Assembly: GCA_045627705.1 (NCBI GenBank) | Contig: JAZQOE010000002.1 | Location: 1 to 30,059 of the forward strand | Source: JBMNHG01 sp045627705 | GTDB lineage: Bacteria; Verrucomicrobiota; Kiritimatiellia; RFP12; JBMNHG01 | Reading direction: 5' to 3' | DNA: 30,059 bases | Part shown: positions 6,397-14,823 of the stretch, one piece after another | Position numbering within the stretch: position 1 is the stretch's first letter | Layout: the number at the start of each line of letters is the position of its first letter | Position numbers and translations under genes: made by a program | Notes under the pieces: generated by a model | What the model was told of the DNA's origin: nothing | Seen by the model: the letters and a program-made list of their open reading frames with translations, nothing else | Databases searched by the model: none

Positions 6397-9300
6397 TTAG
6401 CGCATCTTGGGCTTGAGTTCCTGGGAAAGGCGGTCAAGTTCTAGAATCGTCTGTTTGGGGAACTTCGCGCGATCCTTCTGGAGGCCATTGACAATCTCCA
6501 GTGCCCGTGCGCGATTGCCGTTGCGCAGGTAAAGGCTGGCGAGGTTGATGCTCACGCGCGGGTCGTCGGAGAAGAGTTCAATGGCCTTGAGATACATCGC
6601 CTCGGCCTCTTCGGTGCGCCCGGTATCGGCAAGGATGCCTCCGAGGGTGTCGTAGGCCGCGTAGAGGTCGTCCTTCATCGAAATCGCCTCGCGGGCATAC
6701 TTCTCGGCGTCCTCGTTGCGGCCGGTCTGGTGGAGCAGCTCGGCGAGGTCGTTGAGGGACGCTGCGGTACGTGTCGAGGCGACGCTGCGGCGGAGATATT
6801 CCTCGGCCTCCTCGTTGCGGCCATAATCCATCATCACGGAACCCATGATGTAGTTCGCGAAACTGTTGTCGCGGCTCACGCGGAGGAGTTGACGTGCATG
6901 CGTCTCGCCGCGACGCTTGTCGTTCATCATGAAATCGAGACGGAGAAGCCACTCGAGAATCACGGTCGCCGATGGACGTAGCGCGTATGCGCGCTCAAAG
7001 GCGTCGCGCGCGGCCGAATACTGGTCCTCGCCCTGGCGGTATGCAAGCTGGCCGCGCGTGACCTGGATCAAGAAGTGGTCGGGGCTACCGGTTATCGACT
7101 CCATGCGCTCCAGTGTCTTCTGGGCGTCGGCAAGCTTGTCGAGCTGGAGCTGGGCCACGGCCATGAGTCCCCAGGCCTGGAGGTTGTTCTGCTGGAGCTC
7201 CGTCACGGGAGTCAACTCGAGGAGCGCCTTCTCCGCTTCGCCGCTGGCCAGATAGACGGAAGCCCATTCGACTGCGAGACGCGCCGTATCGACGCCCGCG
7301 TTCTGCGCCTTTTCGAGCCATTCGCGGGCCTTGTCGATGGAGCCTTGGCGTGTCGCGATTCGCGCCATCGAAATAAGCGCCTTGCGGTTGCCGGGGTTGC
7401 TCTTGAGGATCTCCTCGTAGATTGCCTCGCTCTCCTCTTCTTCGTCCTGCTGGAGAAGCATGTTGGCCATCGCCTGCTGGATACGGACTCGCGCGGCATC
7501 CGGGGCGAGTTCAAGGGCGCGGGTGAGACCGCTGAGCGCGAAGCTGGGCTGCCCGGACATCGCCCATGTCCAGCCGAGCTGGGCGAAGAGCATCGGGGAG
7601 CGAACATAGCCATAGTGGCGGGAAAGCGACCAGACGGGCAGGCGGCCGGAGAGGTTGTCAACGAACTCCTTGAGTTCCTTCTCCAGTTCATCGCGGAGTT
7701 CGGGCTTGTAGCCGCGGCTGACCATTTCGACGAGGTTAAGCAGCGCGCTGGCGTTTTCGGGATCGATCTTGCGGACGCGGCGATAGACCTCGAACGCTTC
7801 GTCGGGGCGATCCAGATCTTCGAGCAAGACGCCAAGGTTGTTGCCTACGAAGCCAATCTGGCGACGAAGGAGGTTGCGATATGTCTCAACGGCATCGGAT
7901 GTCTTCGCCACGCGCGGGAGAAGTTTCTCCATGCGGTCCCAGAAGGGATTGTACTCGGCGAGGAAGTCAACATCGCGAAGGGAATCGAGATCGGGTGCGC
8001 CGACAAAGCAGAAAAGGCACGGTGCGACTGTCAGCTTCGCGCCGACAAAGATGTCCGGGGTATTGAAGGCCGCCATGCGGGAACTCGCCGAAGGGTCGTC
8101 GGCGAGCCAGTCCTGGAGGAAGGCCAGTGCGCCGAGATCGGCTGAATTGCGGAGACGTACACGGTTGAGATTCTCGAACTCCGGTTCGGTTTCAACGTAA
8201 GTCTTGAGCTGGCGGATGTATGCCGGATTGTTGTCGCGCATTAGGGAAATCAATTTGATGTCGCGGCCGGCACGGGCGGATTCGAGAAGAAGATGGCAAT
8301 CGAGAACGCTGTCCGAGATTATCCAGCGACGTCCATCAAGGCCATCGATCACATCGCGGGCGCAAGCGTCGGCGAAAGCGCCGCGACGCCCGAAAGCGCG
8401 TGGCGCATTCACAAGAGTGGCGGCAGCGATAATCACCATCGTCGGCACGGTGAAGATATATCCGAGCCAGACGCCGAACTTGACGTTGACGCGGGTGCCG
8501 CCAGCCGTGGTGAAGGCGCGGTTCGACATCAGCAGATACCAGTAGGCGACGAGATAGCCGGCGACCATCGCCGAGCAGGCATATAATAGGACTGGGATCC
8601 TATTGTACTTGGAAAGCGCGGCCCAAGGGGAACCGGGCGCATTCGCAAGGACACAGATAGTGAAGATTGTCCAGGCGAAGTGGAGGAGGTAGAAGACAAA
8701 ATCGCGCGCCTCGTTCAGGCTGCGGCGCGCCGTGAGCTGCATCACTACCCATGGGACGAAGGAGAAGAGCGTCACCAGAATCCAAGCGGTGTGCCCGGCA
8801 AAGAAGAATCGGCACCAGCGATACTGCACGAGCATGAGCGCCCAAACAACATCGAAAATCGACTTGTAGTCGAAATCGGCAAGCGTGTTCTCCGCCGCGA
8901 AACGAAGACCGGCCACAATGTACATGCAGAGTCCGAGAATACCGAAGATCAGCAGTATCGCGAGATAGCGGCCCTTGAAACCGGCCCTTGACTTCATCCT
9001 GAAGGCTAGCAGCCAAACGAAACTTACAATCGCGAAAGGAATGAACCCCGGAGTCTCGACGATACCGGCGCCGAAGATGAAGGCGAGCGGCGCGACATAC
9101 CAAAGGCGTCTGCCACGCACGTACGCGAAGAGCAGGGAGAACGCCACCATGAGCCACATCAAATCCCAGGCATGGGGCTGGAAGCGCGTAGATGAAATCC
9201 ATACGGGCAGGCAGAACGCAAGGGCGACAGCGGCGAAAACGCCGCCGAGGACACTTGCCCGGACGGCTACGCGGCCAGAACTTATCTCCGGTTGGATTGC

Positions 9301-9621
9301 CTTGGCTATCGCCTTGGACATGAGCCTATACATGAGGTAAACGGAAACCGTGCCGCAGATCAAGCTGAAGATGTTGAGCGGCAGAGGAGAAATACCGAAC
9401 ACCTTGATGATGCCTTGCGAGACAAGCGTCCAAAGCGGATGGTCGGGATATTGAGACGGTAGCAGCCCTGAAACCTGCGCGGCGAAACTGGCCGAGATGC
9501 CGGGAAAGAATCCCGGGGAGAGAGTCACGAGGTAAACCAGGAACACAACCAGCGTCACAATGCCGCCAACAACGCGATCAAGGCGTGGCTTGTTTTCCCT
9601 GCTAGCTTCAAAAAGACTCAT
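6397..9621 (-). CDS. DUF2723-family (TMEM260-like) multi-pass membrane protein with C-terminal TPR repeats
   Basis: The 1074-residue protein has an N-terminal part (about 1-420) with roughly a dozen membrane helices. Its opening region, LVTLSPGFFPG followed by YPDHPLWTL, matches the DUF2723 GT-C-like family related to protein O-mannosyltransferases. A soluble middle domain follows. From about residue 570 to the end there are many tetratricopeptide repeats, for example NPGNRKALISMARIA and YAAYDTLGGILADTGR. Family members usually have a DxGE-type acidic motif after the first helix; here the corresponding stretch is GISASFAAQ, without an acidic residue. Transferase activity is therefore doubtful. 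The start at 9621 was chosen because GGAG stands 8 bp before it. The longer frame to 9693 has no such site and would overlap the upstream gene. TPRs suggest assembly with partner proteins at the membrane. Confidence 0.85.
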   Translation of the reverse strand: MSLFEASRENKPRLDRVVGGIVTLVVFLVYLVTLSPGFFPGISASFAAQVSGLLPSQYPDHPLWTLVSQGIIKVFGISPLPLNIFSLICGTVSVYLMYRLMSKAIAKAIQPEISSGRVAVRASVLGGVFAAVALAFCLPVWISSTRFQPHAWDLMWLMVAFSLLFAYVRGRRLWYVAPLAFIFGAGIVETPGFIPFAIVSFVWLLAFRMKSRAGFKGRYLAILLIFGILGLCMYIVAGLRFAAENTLADFDYKSIFDVVWALMLVQYRWCRFFFAGHTAWILVTLFSFVPWVVMQLTARRSLNEARDFVFYLLHFAWTIFTICVLANAPGSPWAALSKYNRIPVLLYACSAMVAGYLVAYWYLLMSNRAFTTAGGTRVNVKFGVWLGYIFTVPTMVIIAAATLVNAPRAFGRRGAFADACARDVIDGLDGRRWIISDSVLDCHLLLESARAGRDIKLISLMRDNNPAYIRQLKTYVETEPEFENLNRVRLRNSADLGALAFLQDWLADDPSASSRMAAFNTPDIFVGAKLTVAPCLFCFVGAPDLDSLRDVDFLAEYNPFWDRMEKLLPRVAKTSDAVETYRNLLRRQIGFVGNNLGVLLEDLDRPDEAFEVYRRVRKIDPENASALLNLVEMVSRGYKPELRDELEKELKEFVDNLSGRLPVWSLSRHYGYVRSPMLFAQLGWTWAMSGQPSFALSGLTRALELAPDAARVRIQQAMANMLLQQDEEEESEAIYEEILKSNPGNRKALISMARIATRQGSIDKAREWLEKAQNAGVDTARLAVEWASVYLASGEAEKALLELTPVTELQQNNLQAWGLMAVAQLQLDKLADAQKTLERMESITGSPDHFLIQVTRGQLAYRQGEDQYSAARDAFERAYALRPSATVILEWLLRLDFMMNDKRRGETHARQLLRVSRDNSFANYIMGSVMMDYGRNEEAEEYLRRSVASTRTAASLNDLAELLHQTGRNEDAEKYAREAISMKDDLYAAYDTLGGILADTGRTEEAEAMYLKAIELFSDDPRVSINLASLYLRNGNRARALEIVNGLQKDRAKFPKQTILELDRLSQELKPKMR

Positions 9622-9676
9622 ACCAACACTCCAACGAACATGCCTTGCGAGACAATGGATAATCAATAGCCGCCAG

Positions 9677-10594
9677 TTATTCCGCCGCCGCATCGACGGG
9701 GCGGATGACTATCATCGGAACGGCCGGATCCTGCTCCGGAGCCTCGACTGCCTCCGCGACGGGAGCATCTTCAACGGAAGGAACTTCCATCGCTGGAACC
9801 TCCTCCGGAGCGAGCACGGGAACAGTCGCTTCCACCGCGGGCACTTCCGCGGCTGGAGTCTCGACGTCAACAGGTGCTTCCTCGGCAGGAACCTCGACAG
9901 CGGAAACCTCTGGTACCGGAGCATCGTTCTCCTGCGCAGCTTGAATCTCGGCGAGGGGCATGACAACAACCGGTGTACGGCGTTCCGCAACGGGTGCGTC
10001 GATAGTAGGGATTTCGCCCATCGTCGCTAGAGGATAGGAAGGAATGGCGGCAGGAGCCTCCGCCTTTTCCAGGCGCGCCCTCATGCGGCGGCGGCCGATT
10101 CGACGGAGTTCGGCATTGTGGTCTTCGATGTTAAAACCGTATTTCCTGGCAATGGAACGCCACTGGGATGGAGTGAATGCCAGTTCGGCACCGACGGCAT
10201 TCGCGAGGTCATCAAGGCGTTCGCCTTTGAAAACGCGGATATCGCGCGTCCAATCGACGCGCTGAATCGCCTCGGCCATCGCCCCTGAACCAACGACCAC
10301 AAGCGACTTCGTTCCTGAACGGAGACCCTCGCCCACAGACCATGCCTCGCGGTCGAGAACACCCCAGCGCCCTTCAAGGGGATCAAAGAGGTTGACCTCC
10401 ATCGCCGCCACATCGTCATCACCGCTACGTGCTCCGTAACAGACGAAGTCCACCTTGTCCGGCGCCATTTCCATAACGTCGAAACCGAAGTTCAAAACCA
10501 TCTGGCGCACGGGAACGGCGAGGACAAGTCCATCGGCCGCCATGGCACACGCGGAAAGCATGGCAGTGACAACACCGCAGAGAAGCTTGCGCAT
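9677..10594 (-). CDS. Exported protein with Pro/Glu/Val-rich repetitive C-terminus, function unknown
   Basis: The 305-residue product begins with a signal sequence, MRKLLCGVVTAMLSACAMA. It could be cut after AMA, or lipidated at Cys16 because LSAC fits a lipobox. Residues 20-190 form a globular domain I do not recognise, with motifs VCYGARSGDDDV and SLVVVGSGAMAEAI. Residues 195-305 are low complexity, built from short units such as VPAEEAP, EVPAVEA and EEVPAMEVPSVE. These should be extended and acidic and may span the periplasm or cell wall. The start is supported by GGAG seven bases upstream; the longer frame upstream has no signal peptide. The gene directly precedes the DUF2723-TPR gene (55-bp gap), so the two may work together. 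Confidence 0.82.
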   Translation of the reverse strand: MRKLLCGVVTAMLSACAMAADGLVLAVPVRQMVLNFGFDVMEMAPDKVDFVCYGARSGDDDVAAMEVNLFDPLEGRWGVLDREAWSVGEGLRSGTKSLVVVGSGAMAEAIQRVDWTRDIRVFKGERLDDLANAVGAELAFTPSQWRSIARKYGFNIEDHNAELRRIGRRRMRARLEKAEAPAAIPSYPLATMGEIPTIDAPVAERRTPVVVMPLAEIQAAQENDAPVPEVSAVEVPAEEAPVDVETPAAEVPAVEATVPVLAPEEVPAMEVPSVEDAPVAEAVEAPEQDPAVPMIVIRPVDAAAE

Positions 10595-10661
10595 TAGTTT
10601 ACTCCAAAAGAATGTGGGAAACAAAGATACTGGCTCTTGACCATACCAATGATGACATGCC

Positions 10662-10690
10662 ATTTTCCCTTTATTTTGGGAATAAGTCAA
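10662..10690 (-). promoter_or_regulatory. Candidate sigma-70 promoter before the Pro/Glu/Val-rich protein
   Basis: On the minus strand TTGACT (10690-10685) and GAAAAT (10667-10662) are separated by 17 bp. The -35 box matches five of six consensus bases and the -10 box four of six. Transcription would start about 60 bp before the ATG at 10594. This fits the 136-bp gap between this gene and the URO-D-like gene upstream. Confidence 0.35.
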
Positions 10691-10730
10691 TGCCCATGTG
10701 CGGGAACGCAACTGCAAATACAGGGCGGAA

Positions 10731-11741
10731 TCACCCGGCAGCCTTGCGAGCGTATTCCCTGAACAGGCGCAGGTAGCAACGATACTGCTCCAGGGATACC
10801 CCGGGTGGCGTCTGATGGTCGCAGCCAATGATCACTCCGCCGCCACGCGCGACCGGAAGGAGGCGCTCGAATTCCGCCGCCATCGCCGCCTCGCCGCGGG
10901 ACATCGTCATCTTGTCGAAAGCTCCGATAAAAATCATGTCCGGGTGATTGCGGCGCAACACGCCAAGATCGACGCCAGCCTGCCTCTCAAGCGGAAGTAT
11001 GCCGCGCAAGCCCGCGCGCTCGAACCAAGGCGCGGCGAGCGTGACGTCTCCATCGGAATCGATCATCGGCAGGATGCCGCGGTCATGCAGGCGCGGAACT
11101 ATGCGCCTGTAGTACGGCAGCATGAACTCGTCGAACGATGCCTCAGACAGCATCGGTCCGTTGTTGTAGCTCATGTCCTCGGCAAAGGTCATTAAATCTG
11201 GCGTGCAAAACTCGCATATCCTGTCCAAGAGGCGCACATGGAAGTCCGCGAGGTCGGAGTTTATCCTGTGGAGCAATTCCGGCTGGTCGTAAAACGCATA
11301 GAGATGGCGCTCGATGCCAAGGAGCGTGCGCGCAAACCAGAAGAAGCCCTCGAAGGTGAACCAGACAACATACTCCCCAGTCCGCTGGCGCTCTGCGGCG
11401 ACACGCCAGTCATCGGGATTCACGGGCCACCGGTCGTCCATCTGGTAAAGCCATGGACGGATGCGCTCGTAGTCATCCATGTCCTTGATTATGCCGGCGC
11501 CAAAGGAGGCTGGCGTAGGAGCACCCGCGGAAATAACGGGAAGCCAGGACTGCCAATAGACATCCTGCCCGAAATAGCGGTTTATGTCGTAGCGGTCGGT
11601 AAGGTTCGCAGGAAGGCCCTCGCTACGCCAGCGCGCGATCGTCTGGTCCCACCAGCTCGCCCATTCTATGATCGGCAGGCGGTCGAACTGCTGGAAGTCA
11701 ACTATCGCGTGAAAACGTTCACGGGGCGTCATCTCTCGCAT
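10731..11741 (-). CDS. Uroporphyrinogen-decarboxylase-like (URO-D superfamily) protein
   Basis: The 336-residue protein has the fold signature of URO-D-like enzymes. It opens with MTPRERFHAIVDFQQFDRLP, followed by an AEDMSYNNGPMLS segment (about 187-199), an SDGD turn (229-232) and a C-terminal GCDHQTPPGVSLEQY. These motifs are typical of the many URO-D relatives that are not HemE, some of which act in methyl transfer or in uncharacterised sugar or aromatic metabolism. I see no His-x-Cys zinc site like that of corrinoid methyltransferases, so substrate and reaction remain open. The start is well supported by AGGAGG seven bases upstream. It lies 34 bp after mraY on the same strand, so co-transcription is likely, although no functional link is evident. 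Confidence 0.85.
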   Translation of the reverse strand: MREMTPRERFHAIVDFQQFDRLPIIEWASWWDQTIARWRSEGLPANLTDRYDINRYFGQDVYWQSWLPVISAGAPTPASFGAGIIKDMDDYERIRPWLYQMDDRWPVNPDDWRVAAERQRTGEYVVWFTFEGFFWFARTLLGIERHLYAFYDQPELLHRINSDLADFHVRLLDRICEFCTPDLMTFAEDMSYNNGPMLSEASFDEFMLPYYRRIVPRLHDRGILPMIDSDGDVTLAAPWFERAGLRGILPLERQAGVDLGVLRRNHPDMIFIGAFDKMTMSRGEAAMAAEFERLLPVARGGGVIIGCDHQTPPGVSLEQYRCYLRLFREYARKAAG

Positions 11742-11775
11742 GGTGGAACCTCCTGCGGAACGGATACAGAATCAA

Positions 11776-12897
11776 TCAGCGGATCTTCATGAGCAGCACG
11801 AAGAGCACGGGCGTAAGAAAGGCCTGGACAAGCGCGAAACGCATGAGCACCTGCGCGTTCGACCAGCCCTGGATCCGGCGGAAGTGGTCGTGGAGCGGGA
11901 ACCTGACCTTGTTCAGCGCGCGGATAAGCACGAACTGCCGCTTCGCCTGCTCTGGCGTAAGCTTGTCCGCCGGCCTCACGTCGAAGCCGATGCGGCGCAT
12001 GAGACGAAGCAACAGCAGCTTGCCAAGACCGGGAAGGCCATTGAGAAGGATCATCGGCACCACGACAATCACAAGCGCGGGATTGCCGCACGCAAGCACT
12101 CCGACGCCAACGAGAATCCCGAAAACGCGCGATCCGGCATCGCCCATCAGGACGCTGCTAGGCTGCGCGTTATGCCACAGGTATCCCGCCAGGCCACCGG
12201 CCGCAGTGGAAATCAGGATCGCCCAGCTTGCGCCATGCGGATTGTGGGGAATGAGGAGGTAATCGGCAAGCGGTCTGTAGCCGACAACACCGTACAGCAG
12301 GGCCACCAATGAGAAAAGCGCCATCAGCGTAAGCGTGCCCGCAAGCCCATCGATGCCGTCGGAACAGTTAGTAGCGTTCATCGTCAGCCAAAGCAGCGCG
12401 ACCGCCATTGGGACATAGCCCCACACGGGCATCTGGAATGTCCCCTTCACAAACGGCAGCCAGATTTCAACTGGCTGCAAACGGCACAGGCAAAGCGCCA
12501 TGACAACCGCGACCACAAGATCCGTTAGGCCCTTGCGCCATTCGCTCCACGGTGTCTTGCTGGCGTCGTCCCAATATCCCAGCAGCATCGTAAGCCCAAG
12601 ACACGCCAGCACGACGAACATCCATCCATCGAGGTGCAACACCAGCAAGAGCACGGGCAGCAGAAGCAGGCAGATCAAAAGGCCCGCGCCTGTGGGCTTG
12701 CCTTTCGAGACGCTCCCGCCATCCGCTGCGAGGATCTTGCCGCGATCCTGAGGCAGGATATGCCAGAAATGCGGAAGACCCGCCCAGACAACAAGTCCGC
12801 CAAGGAATGTGCCGAGCGAGAGGAGAACGAGGTGCGATGAAAGGAGGCGGAACGGCCCCCAGATAAAATGGAGTTTTGAACCAAGGAAGTAGAGCAT
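11776..12897 (-). CDS. mraY: Phospho-N-acetylmuramoyl-pentapeptide transferase
   Basis: The 373-residue polytopic enzyme transfers phospho-MurNAc-pentapeptide from UDP to undecaprenyl phosphate to make lipid I on the inner face of the membrane. Hallmarks are GKPTGAG at about 66-72, the magnesium-binding GYWDD at 107-111, NATNCSDGIDGLAG at 175-188 and SVLMGDAGSR at 247-256. The His motif reads VRFPLHDHFRRIQGW, with the usual HHHF replaced by HDHF. About ten membrane helices are visible. The length is close to the usual 320-370. The start was placed at MLYFLGSKLHF, which aligns with the family; the longer frame adds an atypical N-terminus. The 50 bp before this start are pyrimidine-rich on the coding strand with no Shine-Dalgarno sequence. 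Unlike in most bacteria it is not next to murD and ftsW, which lie 7-9 kb away. Confidence 0.92.
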   Translation of the reverse strand: MLYFLGSKLHFIWGPFRLLSSHLVLLSLGTFLGGLVVWAGLPHFWHILPQDRGKILAADGGSVSKGKPTGAGLLICLLLLPVLLLVLHLDGWMFVVLACLGLTMLLGYWDDASKTPWSEWRKGLTDLVVAVVMALCLCRLQPVEIWLPFVKGTFQMPVWGYVPMAVALLWLTMNATNCSDGIDGLAGTLTLMALFSLVALLYGVVGYRPLADYLLIPHNPHGASWAILISTAAGGLAGYLWHNAQPSSVLMGDAGSRVFGILVGVGVLACGNPALVIVVVPMILLNGLPGLGKLLLLRLMRRIGFDVRPADKLTPEQAKRQFVLIRALNKVRFPLHDHFRRIQGWSNAQVLMRFALVQAFLTPVLFVLLMKIR

Positions 12898-12900
12898 GGC

Positions 12901-12952
12901 TAGATGTGAGGTAAAAGGTAAGAGTAAGAGGTAAAAGTGAGAGGCGAGAGCA
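12901..12952. repeat. Purine-rich direct repeats before mraY
   Basis: GAGGTAAAAG occurs at 12908-12917 and 12928-12937, a 20-bp period, within a run of related AGGTAA/AGAGTAAG/AGAGGCGAGAG units. The vocabulary (AGGTAA, GAGGC) resembles the intergenic repeats near 2459 and 5564. It occupies the gap between the DUF493-like gene and mraY, where the mraY leader and promoter must lie. Confidence 0.45.
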
Positions 12953-12989
12953 TTGGTGCATACGCGGACACACCATCGGGATGGCAATG

Positions 12990-13274
12990 CTACAGGAGGA
13001 TCTTGACGCCTTCAACCGCGCGGATTTCGGACTGTATCTGCTCGAGTTCCTCGCGCGATTTCACGATTATGCCTACTTGAAGCGAAACGTACTTCCCACC
13101 GCCCGAACGATTGGAGATGGCAAGGGGATGAGCCACATCGTGCACGGAAAGCAACACCCGCAAATCGTCCCATGGCACATTCGCCGCATCGGTTATGATG
13201 CGGAAATGATGCAGGCACGGATACAGTTCCGGATGGGACTGGATGTCAAGACCGCCGTTTTCGATGATGTTCAC
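12990..13274 (-). CDS. DUF493/YbeD-like small protein
   Basis: The 94-residue protein matches the DUF493 layout. An opening strand, ELYPCLHHFRIITDA, corresponds to 'FPCxFxxKV', and a C-terminal half, GGGKYVSLQVGIIVKSREEL, is followed by an EIRAVEGVKILL ending. Relatives are small ferredoxin-like-fold regulatory or binding proteins of uncertain function. The only sensible start is GTG at 13274, 11 bp after the stop of the VOC gene. The much longer frame (to 13430) would overlap that gene, and its extra N-terminus is a shadow of it. The ribosome-binding site is weak, so translation may be coupled to the upstream gene. Confidence 0.75.
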   Translation of the reverse strand: MNIIENGGLDIQSHPELYPCLHHFRIITDAANVPWDDLRVLLSVHDVAHPLAISNRSGGGKYVSLQVGIIVKSREELEQIQSEIRAVEGVKILL

Positions 13275-13285
13275 TGCGGAACCTA

Positions 13286-13687
13286 TCAAGCGAGATGTGG
13301 CGTCTGCCAGCTGTTCGGAAGATAGTTGTGAAGCTCGATGCGGTTGCCATCTGGATCCGCGAGCCAAGCCTGCCATGCGTTGTCGCAGCCCATCTTGGGG
13401 TCTTCGACCTCGACGCCCTTGGCGCGCCACTCGGAGACAGTCTTCACGATATCGTCAACCTCAAGGCAAATGTGCGAGAAACTCTGCTTTTCGGCTTTCG
13501 CGCCGACATCGCCGCGGAAAAGCTCAAGGAAAGTGCGGCGGCCGAGTTTGACGTAAACGCCGAAACGGACGCCATCGTTGTTCTTGAACTCGAATGCGAC
13601 AGGCATGCCGAGCTTGTTGGAATAGAAGTCGATCGCGCGGTCCAAATCCGCGACATTGAAACAGGCGTGTGCAATCCCTGTGACCAT
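13286..13687 (-). CDS. VOC/glyoxalase-superfamily metalloprotein
   Basis: The 133-residue protein has the two beta-alpha-beta-beta-beta modules of the vicinal oxygen chelate superfamily. Likely metal ligands are at the expected places: His7 in GIAHACFNV, Glu55 in FLELF, His72 in FSHICLEV and Glu118 in NRIELH. Motifs DRAIDFYSNKLGM and ADPDGNRIEL are typical of lactoylglutathione-lyase-like proteins. The reaction cannot be assigned from sequence alone; glyoxalase I, epimerase and dioxygenase relatives all share these features. GGAG seven bases before the ATG supports the start. It probably forms a small unit with the DUF493-like gene that follows. Confidence 0.88.
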   Translation of the reverse strand: MVTGIAHACFNVADLDRAIDFYSNKLGMPVAFEFKNNDGVRFGVYVKLGRRTFLELFRGDVGAKAEKQSFSHICLEVDDIVKTVSEWRAKGVEVEDPKMGCDNAWQAWLADPDGNRIELHNYLPNSWQTPHLA

Positions 13688-13756
13688 GGTTGAACTCCGA
13701 AATGAAAGAGTGTTGGGGGCAGAATATCCTGCGGAAAAAGGTGTATGGATAGAATC

Positions 13757-13905
13757 TCACACTTCCCCCGCCATCGCTAGCAAAATCGCATCTTCGGCAT
13801 GGAGAACGACCAAGTGTCCCGGCAATTTGCGCCGCCCTCCGGCAAACGGATCCTTTGGATCATCGAAGTGTCCGTTATTGGCAACAAACTCGGCACACTC
13901 TAATT
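13757..13905 (-). pseudogene. Possible gene remnant between the SGNH and VOC genes
   Basis: The 212-bp gap between SGNH hydrolase and VOC genes contains an open minus frame ending at 13757. Its last 45 or so residues read like real protein (AEFVANNGHFDDPKDPF, then LPGHLVVLHAEDAILL). No ATG, GTG or TTG start exists in frame after the SGNH stop; further upstream the frame only runs antiphase through the SGNH gene. It may be the 3' remnant of a lost gene, or chance. I recognise no family. Confidence 0.25.
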
Positions 13906-14784
13906 CTTCGCTTCCCCGCTCAAAAGATACGCCATCATGATGCGCCCGATGATTTGCTTGCCGAGTTCGCTGGAATGGACGAAGTCGCGGCTGTAGTACA
14001 TGTGGGGAAGTCCTGAACCGAAGAGCCAGCGATAGCACGGCACAGTTTCGTCCCACCACTGGATGTTCGCGGACTTGCAGGCGTCGCGAAGACCATTGTA
14101 GCGCGATTCCCCGACGATGTTTTCAAACCAGCCAATGTTAAAATCCATCACGGGCAGCGGCTTGTCAGGATTTGCTTCATCCCAAGGACGGAAGTCCACC
14201 GCGAGGGGATTGTTCACGATCAAGACTTCACATCCGAGGTTGTCGCGCGCCGCCTTTGCCACGCGCAACATGGCATCGTTGCCGGTCGAAGCAATGGCGC
14301 CGCCATGGACGCCACGCGGGGCCGAACCATTCGAGATACCGCCGATGATTAGCAGGTCTGGCTTATGGTTGACGACATAAGGAATGAAATTCTCCGCCAG
14401 CACGTAGTACCCGCAACCTGTGCCGCCACGCATGGAAAGAATCCATTCAACGTTGGATTTGGGGAAGGCGCGCTTTGCAAGGGCATGGAACTGGGAGTGG
14501 AAGGTATCCTGGACTATCGAGTCGCCGAGCATCACCACGCGCCACGGCTTGCCAGTGCGCAGCGCGTCCATCGTGCGCGGCAGCAGCGCCGTCCAATCGC
14601 CTTCGGGCTGGAAATCGAGCGGGGCCTTTGCGGAAATCTCCGCGAAGACGCGGTCGGCGTAGGCGGCGGAGTCCTCCCATGTCGCCGTCTCAATCTTGAC
14701 ATTCGCAATCTCAAGCGAACAACGGTCGCCCGCCTTCTCGTTCATCTTCCAGGGCTTCTGGAAGAAGACCTCGAACTCTTCCAC
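13900..14784 (-). pseudogene. SGNH/GDSL-family hydrolase with disrupted 5' end
   Basis: As drawn from a GTG at 14784 the product has 294 residues. The SGNH catalytic blocks are complete: VVMLGDSIVQD with Ser89, the Gly-rich SMRGGTGCGY, GGISNG with Asn152, and DFVH with Asp267 and His270. Such enzymes are usually carbohydrate or acyl esterases. The start is the problem. Upstream of the GTG the frame continues sensibly as LYAWDEVEEFEVFFQ, back to a TGA at 14805-14803, and three codons earlier is an ATG at 14814, ten bases after the porin gene. One base change at the TGA would restore a frame MAD-x-LYAWDEV. No good ribosome-binding site precedes the GTG. I read it as a gene with a nonsense codon 4, or one truncated at its N-terminus, possibly still translated from the GTG. 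Its tight spacing behind the porin suggests a shared carbohydrate-use role. Confidence 0.7.
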
Positions 14785-14823
14785 TTCGTCCCAGGCATAG
14801 AGTCAGTCCGCCATAAATTCGCA

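Noticed and set aside
5634..6416. 260-codon plus-strand frame opposite the six-helix membrane protein
   Set aside because: The minus frame shows clear hydrophobic periodicity and helices; the plus product has no domain, signal or sensible start.
9622..9693. 24-residue N-terminal extension of the DUF2723 protein
   Set aside because: It overlaps the upstream gene, has no ribosome-binding site and adds an atypical charged segment, whereas the ATG at 9621 has GGAG at the right distance.
13275..13430. N-terminal extension of the DUF493-like gene
   Set aside because: The extra residues are Arg/Gly/Ser-rich, overlap the well-supported VOC gene and have no family match. The GTG at 13274 gives a complete domain.
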